Below are positions 7,904 to 15,038 of a stretch of 15,168 nucleotides of DNA, piece by piece. Origin of the DNA: JAKEHZ01 sp035280505 (GTDB lineage: Bacteria; Acidobacteriota; Blastocatellia; RBC074); NCBI GenBank assembly GCA_035280505.1, contig DATEFT010000770.1, forward strand, positions 1-15,168, given 5' to 3'. The stretch's first letter is position 1. Each line of letters begins with the position of its first letter. Both the position numbers and the translations under genes were made by a program. The notes beneath the pieces are model-generated. The model worked only from the letters and a program-made list of their open reading frames with translations. It searched no databases and was not told the DNA's origin.

Positions 7904-8947
7904 ATGCCAGTTACACTTGCCGATATTGCCGAAGCGTTGGGGATCTCGATGATGACCGTCTCGCGGGCAATCAACAACAGCCCGGTCATCAGCGCGGAGA
8001 CGCGCGCCCGCGTGCTGGAGGCCGCCGATCGGATGGGATATCGGCCCAACCACCAGGCGCGCGGGCTGGCAACCAATCGGTCCTTCTTGATCGGCCTGGT
8101 AGTCCCTGATCTCACGCATTCTTACTTCGCGGAGCTGGCGAAAGCCATCGAATCCGTGGTGCGGCCGACTGGATATGAAGTCCTGATCTGTAATACCGAA
8201 GAGGATGGCGACCGAGAGCTGGCTGAGGTCAACGCGTTGCGTCATCGGACTGATGGGTTGATCATCGCCTCTTCCATCAGTCAGAGCAAGGCCGAGGTCT
8301 ACCGAAAATTGATCGGCGAGGGCGCCAGACTGGTGTTTCTCGACCGTCACTTCGGGCGGATCGGCAGCCCGGCGGCCGTGACCAACAATATCCAGGCCGG
8401 AATGCTGGTCACCGAACATTTGATCGAGCTGGGTTATCGCCGGATCGGCCATTTGCGCGGCACGAATGTCAGCGTCGCCAACGAGCGGCTGGAGGGTTAC
8501 CGCCGGGCGCTGCGCAAGCATGGCCTCGAGGTCGACGATCGACTCATTCGTCCCTGCGGCCTCTTTCAAAAGAGCGGGTACGAGGCGATGCGCGCCTGGA
8601 TCGCCGAGGGCGATCTGCCGCGAGCGATCTTTGCCGTGAATGACCCGGCGGCCATCGGCGCGATGAGCGCGCTGCTGGAGGCGAAGATTCGAGTTCCCGC
8701 TCAAGTGGCGATCGCCGGCGCCGGAGCGGTGCAGCACGGCGAGCTCCTGAGAATTCCGCTGACGACGGTCGATTGGGATCTGGCCGAGATGGGCCGACAA
8801 GCGGCGCGGCTCCTGATCGAGACGATTGAGGGGCAACCGCCCACAGACGGTCAGCCGCGAAACGTCGTCATCAACCCCGAACTGATTGTGCGTAGATCGT
8901 GCGGCGCGATCGTCAGAAAACGTCCCGGTAAGAAGTCGGGCCGTTAG
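7904..8947 (+). CDS. LacI/GalR-family transcriptional repressor
   Basis: This is a sugar-responsive DNA-binding repressor. From ATG at 7904 it has 347 residues. I prefer this start to the in-frame ATG at 7865 because AGGGAGGT (7883-7890) lies upstream and because the protein then begins as the family does, MPVTLADIAEALGIS. The helix-turn-helix covers about residues 4-25, with recognition helix SMMTVSRAIN; the two residues that set operator choice in LacI (Tyr17, Gln18) are both Met here. The hinge is YRPNHQARGLATNRS, with Leu55 as the likely minor-groove residue. Residues about 60-340 form the periplasmic-binding-like effector domain (IGLVVPDLTHSYFAELAKAI, TDGLIIASS, IFAVNDPAAIGA). It lies between two transcription units that carry the same operator, so it is the best candidate regulator of both. 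The effector is unknown; fucose, galactose or a short oligosaccharide would fit. Confidence 0.95.
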   Translation: MPVTLADIAEALGISMMTVSRAINNSPVISAETRARVLEAADRMGYRPNHQARGLATNRSFLIGLVVPDLTHSYFAELAKAIESVVRPTGYEVLICNTEEDGDRELAEVNALRHRTDGLIIASSISQSKAEVYRKLIGEGARLVFLDRHFGRIGSPAAVTNNIQAGMLVTEHLIELGYRRIGHLRGTNVSVANERLEGYRRALRKHGLEVDDRLIRPCGLFQKSGYEAMRAWIAEGDLPRAIFAVNDPAAIGAMSALLEAKIRVPAQVAIAGAGAVQHGELLRIPLTTVDWDLAEMGRQAARLLIETIEGQPPTDGQPRNVVINPELIVRRSCGAIVRKRPGKKSGR

Positions 8948-9034
8948 TCCACAATCGACGTCCGGTCCGCCCGCCCCAGCCACGGATTCGATCAAAACTG
9001 ATTGTCGGGCCGAACATTTCGGAAGCTCGGTCGA

Positions 9035-9364
9035 TCACTCTCCGCCGTACCAGTCGTACCGCGCGACCTGCCCGCCCAGACGCCAGAGCTGTGGAATCGT
9101 CGTGTCAAACCAATCGAGCGGCTCACCCGGCGCCATCTGCCGGGAGGCTGCGGAGAGAGCTGCGCGCAGGGCCGGATGGTGCTCGGCCCGAACGACTGAC
9201 GGATCAGGCGAGACGAACAGCGCCGTTCCGCTTCGAGCGACGAGGTCCAGCCATTGCCGCGTGGCCGACCACGAGATCTCCGCCGTCACCGGCACGCAGT
9301 CCGCATCGGCCGAGAAGAAGGTCTCGTGCTGGGCGATCCGGAAGGCCAGGGTGTTGACGCCCAT
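9035..9364 (-). pseudogene. 5'-truncated remnant resembling the C-terminal part of a clan-D-type (alpha-galactosidase-like) hydrolase
   Basis: The frame encodes 109 residues from an ATG at 9364. It includes GVNTLAFRIAQHETFFSADA, ISWSATRQWLDLVARSGTAL and EPLDWFDTTIPQLWRL. I recognise this pattern as the last strands and C-terminal domain of larger bacterial alpha-galactosidase-like enzymes, but not with certainty. The protein starts in mid-fold with no signal peptide or catalytic acids, and an in-frame TAA lies nine codons upstream. AGGAGG is present but 18 bases from the ATG, which is too far. The DNA upstream has no matching coding frame. It converges on the LacI-family gene, leaving an 87-base gap. 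The best reading is a leftover from deletion of a longer gene; a short functional protein is less likely. Confidence 0.5.
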
Positions 9365-9666
9365 CTTCCGCTCAATAGTTCTCCTCCTTTATCCCAGCAT
9401 CAACTTCAAATTGCCGGTAGAAAAAATTGATTGGCTGGAAAGTTCACGATCAAGCATCAAAGATCAGCCTGTGAGGGGCCCGCTATTCCGGACCGGATGG
9501 GCTTCAATTGGCTTGCCATTAGGCGCTGGTTGTGGACAATAGGCGGGCATCTCTAAGGGCATCGGAACCCATCCAAACCACACCAGACCGTCCCTCTTCC
9601 TCCCCGCCATTTTTCTATCAGATCGTCCCGCTTGGCCGGCCGGCCGGGCAGATCAGAGGAGTGCCC
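9365..9666. other. Intergenic leader of the second TonB-dependent receptor
   Basis: No gene is supported here. The receptor frame stays open upstream to 9532, but the stretch 9532-9666 lacks a ribosome site and signal sequence and reads as leader. A GC-rich run, GGCCGGCCGGCCGGGC, lies just before the ribosome site. I found no copy of the TGTTAGCGCTAACA operator and no strong promoter. Confidence 0.5.
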
Positions 9667-11679
9667 ATGAAGGTAATGCTGTATGTATGGTTGATTGTGG
9701 TCGTCATGATTCTGGGGGGCGCCCGGGGCTCCGCTCAGAATCAGCCGGTTCCGCCGGATCTGACGACGGCCGATCTCGAGGACCTGATGAAGATCGAGGT
9801 CACCTCGGTCTCGAAGAGGGAAGAGAAGCTTTTTCAGAGCGCGGCTGCGATCTATGTCATTACCCAGGAAGAGATCCGCCGCTCCGGACTGACCAGCCTT
9901 CCCGAACTGTTTCGCCTGGTACCGGGAATGGAGGTGGCGCGGATCGACGGCACTAAATGGGCGATCAGCGGGCGTGGATTCAATGGCCGCTTCTCCGATA
10001 AGCTGCTGGTCCTGGTCGACGGACGCAGCATCTATTCGCCGATCGATTCCGGCGTCTTCTGGGAGGCGCAGCAACTGCCGCTCGAGGATATCGAGCGGAT
10101 CGAGATCATCCGCGGCCCCGGCGGCACGCTCTGGGGAGCCAACGCCGTCAACGGCGTGATCAACGTCATTACCAAGCCCGCTTTTGAAACGCAGGGCGGA
10201 CTGGTCACGGCTGGCGGTGGTTCCGAAGAACAGGGCTTCACCAGCGCCCGCTATGGCGGGGTGATCGGCGCTCGTGCCCATTACCGTGCCTACGCCAAAT
10301 ATTTCAACCGGGGCGGTCTGGTCAACGCCGCCGGTTTCAATGCCCACGACTGGCAGAACTGGCTGAGCGGGGGCTGGCGAATGGATTGGGAGAAGTCCGA
10401 ACGAAACTCGCTGACCATCCAGGGTGATCTTTACGACACCATGGTGAGGGAGACCCCAACAACTATTCGACCGGCCGACCCCTTCGCGCCGCCGGTTCTC
10501 TCACCCGGCGAACTTACGGGAGGGAATGTGCTGGGGCGATGGAACCATGTCTTCTCGGATCGGTCCGAAACGGCGCTCCAGATCTATTTCGATCGGGCCC
10601 GGCGTGAAATTTATGAAGTGAGTGAGCATACGGATACGTTTGACGTCGATTTCCAGCATCATCTGGCCCTCGGCCGGCGGCAAGAGATCGTGTGGGGGCT
10701 CGGCTACCGCCTGATCAACGATCGGGTCTCCAGCACTTTTGGAACCCCGGTTCAAGTCTTTCCCGAAAAGCAACGCAACCAGATCTTCAGCGCTTTCGTC
10801 CAGAACGAATTGACGCTGGTCAAAAACCGGCTGCGATTGACGGTCGGCTCCAAGCTGGAGCATAACGATTACATGGGCTATGAGGCGCAACCCAGCGCCC
10901 GCCTGCTCTGGATGCCGAGCCAGCGCCAGACAGTCTGGGCCGCCGCCTCGCGCGTCGTCAAAACACCGGCTCGCATCGATCGAGGGCTCCGTTACAATAT
11001 CATGGCGGTCCCCGGCCCCGGCCCCCTTTACACGGTCCTTGCGGTCTTCGGCAATCCGAACTTCAAGTCTGAAGAACTCCGCGCCTATGAATTCGGGTAC
11101 CGCGTCCGGCCATCCAGGAAGTTCTCGCTCGATCTCGCAACTTTCTACAACTTTTATGATCGCCTGAGGGCGGACGACGCCGGTCGGCCTTTCCTCGAAA
11201 CCGCGCCGCCGCGACTGGTGGTCCCGCTCCCATTCGGCAATCTGCTGAATGGCAAGAACTACGGCCTGGAAGCCTCCGTCAATGGGGAGATCAACAGACG
11301 TTGGAAGTTTCGCGGCGGATATTCATATCTGGGGGCGGAGTTGAACCATAAGCTGGCGGGCCAGGATCTGAATGTGGATCGTTTTGAGGGCGGTAGCCCG
11401 CGGCACCAATTCCAGCTTCACTCCTACTTCAAGCTGCCCCGCAATTTCGAATTGAATACTTCTCTCTACCACGTCTCTCGGCTGCCGGCCTCACAGACCC
11501 CCAGGTGCACGCGGCTCGACGCCGGGATCGGATGGAAAGTAAGAGAGACGATCGAGCTGAACCTGGGATTGCAGAACCTGCTCGATGACCGGCATCCTGA
11601 ATCAAATAGTTTTGACGCAGCCATCATCAAAAGCCAGGTCAGACGCAGCGCCTATGGCAAGATGACCTGGAAATTTTAG
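9667..11679 (+). CDS. TonB-dependent outer-membrane receptor (short form, plug plus barrel)
   Basis: This 670-residue protein is an outer-membrane importer driven by TonB. ATG at 9667 has GAGGAG just upstream and gives a proper signal peptide (MKVMLYVWLIVVVMILGGARGSA, cleavage after Ala23); the earlier in-frame start at 9532 does not. After a short linker with a likely TonB-contact region (DLEDLMKIEVTSVSKREEKL, about 36-55), the plug runs to about residue 170. It contains AAAIYVITQEEIRRSG, LVPGMEVARI, the invariant LLVLVDGRSIYSP and the closing IIRGPGGTLWGANAVNGVIN (about 147-166). The barrel then continues to YGKMTWKF, ending in the terminal aromatic residue expected of such barrels. Unlike the receptor at 1-3356 it has no carboxypeptidase-regulatory-like domain. 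This form is widespread for small or medium ligands, and its ligand cannot be assigned. It lies between the repressor and the GH29 unit, on the same strand as GH29, with a 304-base gap. Confidence 0.95.
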   Translation: MKVMLYVWLIVVVMILGGARGSAQNQPVPPDLTTADLEDLMKIEVTSVSKREEKLFQSAAAIYVITQEEIRRSGLTSLPELFRLVPGMEVARIDGTKWAISGRGFNGRFSDKLLVLVDGRSIYSPIDSGVFWEAQQLPLEDIERIEIIRGPGGTLWGANAVNGVINVITKPAFETQGGLVTAGGGSEEQGFTSARYGGVIGARAHYRAYAKYFNRGGLVNAAGFNAHDWQNWLSGGWRMDWEKSERNSLTIQGDLYDTMVRETPTTIRPADPFAPPVLSPGELTGGNVLGRWNHVFSDRSETALQIYFDRARREIYEVSEHTDTFDVDFQHHLALGRRQEIVWGLGYRLINDRVSSTFGTPVQVFPEKQRNQIFSAFVQNELTLVKNRLRLTVGSKLEHNDYMGYEAQPSARLLWMPSQRQTVWAAASRVVKTPARIDRGLRYNIMAVPGPGPLYTVLAVFGNPNFKSEELRAYEFGYRVRPSRKFSLDLATFYNFYDRLRADDAGRPFLETAPPRLVVPLPFGNLLNGKNYGLEASVNGEINRRWKFRGGYSYLGAELNHKLAGQDLNVDRFEGGSPRHQFQLHSYFKLPRNFELNTSLYHVSRLPASQTPRCTRLDAGIGWKVRETIELNLGLQNLLDDRHPESNSFDAAIIKSQVRRSAYGKMTWKF

Positions 11680-11715
11680 TGAACTGTAAATCGCCCGCCG
11701 CCGGTCACTGATTCG

Positions 11716-11771
11716 AACCGCGAAAGACGCGAATGCCGCGAAGGCTACATCATTTCGCGTCTTTCGCGGTT
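11716..11771. repeat. Intergenic inverted repeat with 9-bp tandem units
   Basis: Two perfect 18-base arms, AACCGCGAAAGACGCGAA (11716-11733) and TTCGCGTCTTTCGCGGTT (11754-11771), flank a 20-base loop. Within and beyond the left arm three 9-base units follow one another (CGCGAAAGA, CGCGAATGC, CGCGAAGGC; 11719-11745). It begins 37 bases after the receptor stop codon and could act as a transcript end or stabilising hairpin, but no T-run follows, so it is not a standard intrinsic terminator. It looks like a dispersed REP-like element. Confidence 0.7.
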
Positions 11772-11809
11772 TCCAATCTCAAAATCCAAGAACGCTAACC
11801 GAGCTTTCG

Positions 11810-11839
11810 TTGACGCTGTTAGCGCTAACATGGTATCTT
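11810..11839 (+). promoter_or_regulatory. Promoter of the GH29 unit
   Basis: A -35 box TTGACG (11810-11815) and a -10 box TATCTT (11834-11839) are separated by 18 bases. The spacer contains the palindromic operator, in the same geometry as the GH27 promoter. The expected transcription start is near 11846, giving a leader of roughly 140 bases. Confidence 0.7.
11817..11830. promoter_or_regulatory. LacI-family operator, second perfect copy
   Basis: TGTTAGCGCTAACA is a perfect 14-base palindrome identical to the core of the site before GH27. The flanking bases differ, so this is not simply a duplicated promoter; the palindrome itself is what is conserved. Confidence 0.83.
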
Positions 11840-11983
11840 GCCGCGAATGCCGCCGGAATGGTTTTACTTCTAAGGGCGGCCTCCATCCATAGTCAGAAAG
11901 TGCATCCGGGCTGATGAAATCTCGATCATCGGTCACGGCTTTTCAGTTCCATTGATAACTCAAATCATTGAGGAGAGAATGCC

Positions 11984-13537
11984 ATGTCCATCACCAGACG
12001 AGACCTCATTCGAGCTCTGGCCGGGATCGCGCCGGCCCTGAAAGCCGGGCGAATTTTGGCTACGGACGCTCCGCTCCCTCGAATTCAGGCCGGGTCATTC
12101 GAAGGTTCCCGTGAATCACTCAAGGCCTATCAGATCCCGGCCTGGTTCCGTGACGCTAAATTCGGCATCTGGGCGCACTGGGGGCCTCAATCCGCGCCTG
12201 AATACGGTGACTGGTATGCGCGCAACATGTATCTCGAAGGGCACCGGCAGTACAAATACCACGTCGAGAAATACGGCCATCCGTCCAAGTTCGGCTTCAA
12301 GGATGTGATTCCCACCTGGAGAGCCGACCGGTTCGATCCGGACTACTTGATGAGTCTCTATCAAAAAGCCGGGGCGAAATACTTCGTCAGCATGGGCGTT
12401 CATCACGACAACTTCGATTTGTGGAACTCCAGGCACAACCGCTGGAACTCCGTTCAGATGGGGCCCCGCAAGGATATCGTGGGCCTGTTTCGCAAGGCGG
12501 CCCTGAAGCACGGCCTGCGTTTTGGGGTGAGCGATCACCTGTGGGTCAGTTACAAATGGTTTTCGGTCAGTCACGGCAGCGACCAGCAGGGCGCGCTGGC
12601 CGGAGTGCCTTACGACGGCGCCGATCCGAAATATGCCGACCTCTATCATGACGGCAGGGAAGTCCATACCCGGCTGGCCTGGAATGAAGAGGGCATTCCG
12701 GAAGCCTGGAAACGTCACTGGTTCGAGCGGATCAAGGACCTCGTCGATCAATATCAGCCGGACTTGCTCTATTGTGATGGCCACCTGCCGTTCGAGCAGT
12801 GGGGACTCGATTTAGTGGCGCATCTTTACAATCGGGACGCCAAACGGCGAGGCGGCAAGGTCGAAGCGGTTTATACCAGCAAAAGGCGCGAAGATTCGGA
12901 GGTCGGCACGTGTGTCTTCGATGTCGAACGCGGTGTGGTCGAAGGCATCTGGCCGCGTCCCTGGCAGACCGACACCTGTGTCGGCGACTGGCATTACAAT
13001 CGAGAAGCCAAATACAAATCACCCAAGATCGTGATCGATATGCTGGTGGATATCGTCAGCCGCAACGGCAATCTGCTGCTCAATTTCCCGCTGCCCAATA
13101 GCGGGATGCCGGATGCCGAGGAATTGAAGATTCTGGACGAGATCACTAGATGGATGGCCGTCAATGGCGAGGCGATCTATGCCACTCGCCCCTGGAAGAT
13201 CTTTGGTGAAGGGCCGGGCACGCAACAGCCGCCGACCAACGAGCGGTTCAATGAGCGAAACCGCAAGCCGCTGACCGCTGAAGACGTCCGCTTCACCACC
13301 AGGAATGGAGCGCTCTATGCCTTCTTCATGGGATGGCCGGAGCGGCAGGCCGTCATTGCGCCGTTGGCCACTGCCGGTCAGTACGCTACGGGTAAAATCA
13401 ACAAAGTCGAGTTGCTCGGCTTCAAGGGGAAGGTCCAGTGGGTGCAGGATGAGGCCGGCCTGAAGGTTCAACTGCCGAACGAGAAGCCCTGCGAGCATGC
13501 CTGTGCGCTCAAGATCACCGGTCTTCAATTGACGTGA
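11984..13537 (+). CDS. GH29 family alpha-L-fucosidase, Tat-exported
   Basis: This 517-residue enzyme belongs to GH29, retaining alpha-L-fucosidases that act on alpha-1,2/3/4/6-linked terminal fucose. ATG at 11984 follows AGGAGAG at suitable spacing. The N-terminus MSITRRDLIRALAGI carries a twin-arginine motif followed by a weak hydrophobic stretch, so Tat export is expected. The barrel has the family opening FGIWAHWGPQSAPEYGDWYA (about 60-79), KYFVSMGVHHDNFDLWNS (about 132-149, with the paired His of the fucose pocket) and PDLLYCDG, whose Asp265 aligns with the GH29 nucleophile (usually in an L-W-x-D context). GNLLLNFPLPNSG (about 362-374) is the conserved barrel end, and a C-terminal beta domain follows to 517. 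The acid/base residue varies in this family and I do not assign it. The gene is directly under the operator-bearing promoter at 11810-11839, and the sugar-binding-protein gene follows after 61 bases. Confidence 0.94.
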   Translation: MSITRRDLIRALAGIAPALKAGRILATDAPLPRIQAGSFEGSRESLKAYQIPAWFRDAKFGIWAHWGPQSAPEYGDWYARNMYLEGHRQYKYHVEKYGHPSKFGFKDVIPTWRADRFDPDYLMSLYQKAGAKYFVSMGVHHDNFDLWNSRHNRWNSVQMGPRKDIVGLFRKAALKHGLRFGVSDHLWVSYKWFSVSHGSDQQGALAGVPYDGADPKYADLYHDGREVHTRLAWNEEGIPEAWKRHWFERIKDLVDQYQPDLLYCDGHLPFEQWGLDLVAHLYNRDAKRRGGKVEAVYTSKRREDSEVGTCVFDVERGVVEGIWPRPWQTDTCVGDWHYNREAKYKSPKIVIDMLVDIVSRNGNLLLNFPLPNSGMPDAEELKILDEITRWMAVNGEAIYATRPWKIFGEGPGTQQPPTNERFNERNRKPLTAEDVRFTTRNGALYAFFMGWPERQAVIAPLATAGQYATGKINKVELLGFKGKVQWVQDEAGLKVQLPNEKPCEHACALKITGLQLT

Positions 13538-13598
13538 CTTCAGCCAGGCTGCCGCGCGGCTCGACAAAATCTTGTCCGTCAACCTGAAGGAGTGAGTA

Positions 13599-14570
13599 AT
13601 GAAGACGATCAATTTAGTTGTTCTATGGTCATTGCTGACAATGATCGCCGTGCTGTCGGCGCCGGCATGCCGGCACCGGGGCGACAGCGCTAACAAGACG
13701 CGGACCATTGCCGTCATTCCCAAAGGCGTCGCCAACTTTTTCTGGCAGAGCGTCAAGGCCGGAGCCGAGGCGGCGGGTAGAGAGACCGGCGTTAAAATCT
13801 ACTGGAAGGGGCCGGCTAACGAAACCGACATTTCCAGTCAGATCAATATCGTCGAAGATGCCATTACCAGTCGTGTGGACGGGATCGCCCTGGCCCCCTC
13901 TCACCGCGATTCGCTGGTGCCGGTGGTCGAACGAGCTCAACGCGCGGGCATCCCGCTGACGATCATCGACTCGGGGATCGGAACGCAGAACTACATCTCC
14001 TATGTCGCCACCGACAATGTGCAGGGCGGGGTGATGGCGGCCGAGCGGCTGGCCGAGAAACTGGGCGGTCAAGGCCGGATCGCCGTGCTCGGGCTCAAGG
14101 CCGGGTCGGTCTCGACTGACGAGCGCGAGCGTGGGTTTCAAGATACGATCAAACAGAAATTTCCCGGGATCCAGATCGTGGCTTTTCAATATGGCGAGGC
14201 CAATCGAGCCGTGGCCATCGATCGCGCGACCGACATTCTGACGGCCCATCCGGAATTGAATGGCTTCTTCGCCTCCAACGAACCTTCGACGGTCGGGGCC
14301 GTGCAGGCCGTCAAACAGAAAGGCGGGGCGGGCAAAATCACCGTGGTCGGCTTCGATGCCAGCCCTAACCTGATTGAAGATTTAAAGGCCGGGGCCATCG
14401 ACGCGTTGATCGTTCAGAACCCCTACCGCATGGGATACGATGGGGTGAAGACCCTGGCGGATAAGCTCGCCGGTAAAGAGCCGCCACGGCGCATCGACAC
14501 CGGCGTGACGCTGGTGACGACACAGAACCTCTTCTCACCCGAGGTCCAGCGGCTGCTCAATTCCGAATAA
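13599..14570 (+). CDS. RbsB-type periplasmic sugar-binding protein (orphan)
   Basis: This 323-residue protein has the fold of ABC-transporter sugar-binding proteins of the ribose/galactose group (Peripla_BP_4). ATG at 13599 follows AAGGAG at good spacing. The N-terminus MKTINLVVLWSLLTMIAVLSAPAC is a signal peptide; Cys24 could be lipidated, but APAC is a poor lipobox. Family features are IAVIPKGVANFFWQSVKAG (about 37), DGIALAPSHRDSL (about 94), YVATDNVQGG (about 135), NGFFASNEPSTVGAV (about 221) and VVGFDASPNLIEDLKAGAID (about 249). It lies 61 bases after GH29 with no promoter or terminator seen between, so the two are probably co-transcribed and share the operator. No permease or ATPase gene follows in the window. 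It either serves a transporter encoded elsewhere or acts as a sugar sensor. Ligands in this family include ribose, galactose, allose, xylose and autoinducer-2; this one's ligand is not decided by sequence. Confidence 0.9.
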   Translation: MKTINLVVLWSLLTMIAVLSAPACRHRGDSANKTRTIAVIPKGVANFFWQSVKAGAEAAGRETGVKIYWKGPANETDISSQINIVEDAITSRVDGIALAPSHRDSLVPVVERAQRAGIPLTIIDSGIGTQNYISYVATDNVQGGVMAAERLAEKLGGQGRIAVLGLKAGSVSTDERERGFQDTIKQKFPGIQIVAFQYGEANRAVAIDRATDILTAHPELNGFFASNEPSTVGAVQAVKQKGGAGKITVVGFDASPNLIEDLKAGAIDALIVQNPYRMGYDGVKTLADKLAGKEPPRRIDTGVTLVTTQNLFSPEVQRLLNSE

Positions 14571-14669
14571 GCGACTCAGGGAGATTCTGAAGAACATTCT
14601 TTTGAGAGAGCCCGGCTGTCCTTCGGTGTTTAAAAACCGGCTTGGTCTTGAATTCGCCCTGGAGCTTTT
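14571..14669. other. Downstream flank of the binding-protein gene
   Basis: This is noncoding as far as I can see. It contains a CCCGG/CCGG-flanked, A-rich stretch (about 14610-14645) that might fold weakly, but I found no clear stem followed by a T-run that would make a terminator. Confidence 0.3.
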
Positions 14670-15038
14670 TTGAAGCCTAATTCTTTAGTTGACATTTCTA
14701 AGGCGGCTCACTTTTGGTTAAAGTTTCAGATGGATGGCGACCACTTCACCGGAGTCTCGTTCCACGACTCCATCGGCTTGGACGACACTTCGTCACAGGA
14801 CGTCAAAAGACTCAACTTTGTCGGCAGGCATCAGGGTGAGATCGCCGATCTGAAATTCGACGGAAGGATTCTATCTTTTAAGGAATTCTTTGCCGCGACG
14901 GTCAATGAATTATCGTTTCCACCAATGAAGAAGTCAGTCCCGAATATTCGCCGGATGGGAGACGAATTGTTTTTGTTTCCACTGTTTCCGGGCTTTCGAT
15001 TTCGTCGGACGGGAAATCCTTGCTGTTCCCGCTGGTGA
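14670..15038 (+). CDS. Uncertain small open frame, probably gene debris
   Basis: I do not recognise this 122-codon frame. It begins at TTG with GGAG five bases upstream, and its first two thirds look coding-like, with alternating aromatic and polar residues suggesting beta strands (HFWLKFQMDGDHFTGVSFHD, then GEIADLKFDGRILSFKEFF). From about 14909 onward a different frame carries a recognisable WD40/TolB-like tail, so the end of this frame is almost certainly out-of-frame readthrough. The genuine part, if any, is about 14670-14908. No signal peptide is seen. Confidence 0.25.
   Translation: MKPNSLVDISKAAHFWLKFQMDGDHFTGVSFHDSIGLDDTSSQDVKRLNFVGRHQGEIADLKFDGRILSFKEFFAATVNELSFPPMKKSVPNIRRMGDELFLFPLFPGFRFRRTGNPCCSRW

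Noticed and set aside
7787..8995. A 402-codon minus-strand frame opposite the LacI-family gene
   Set aside because: The plus strand encodes an intact repressor with helix-turn-helix and effector domain; the opposite frame has no ribosome site or recognisable motif.
9532..9666. Longer start for the second TonB receptor, adding 45 residues
   Set aside because: The added residues are polar and proline-rich and would bury the signal peptide; the ATG at 9667 has a good ribosome site and signal sequence.
11791..11800. AACGCTAACC, a possible auxiliary half-site 30 bases upstream of the GH29 operator centre
   Set aside because: The right half is close but the left half has no palindromic match; three-turn spacing alone is not enough.
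13683..13695. A half-operator, AGCGCTAACA, inside the binding-protein gene
   Set aside because: Only the right half matches; the left half (CGAC) does not, and the site lies within coding sequence after the signal peptide, so chance is likely.
14610..14668. Possible intrinsic terminator after the binding-protein gene (CCCGG ... CCGG with a later T-run)
   Set aside because: The arms do not pair well and the T-run is separated from them by over 20 bases.
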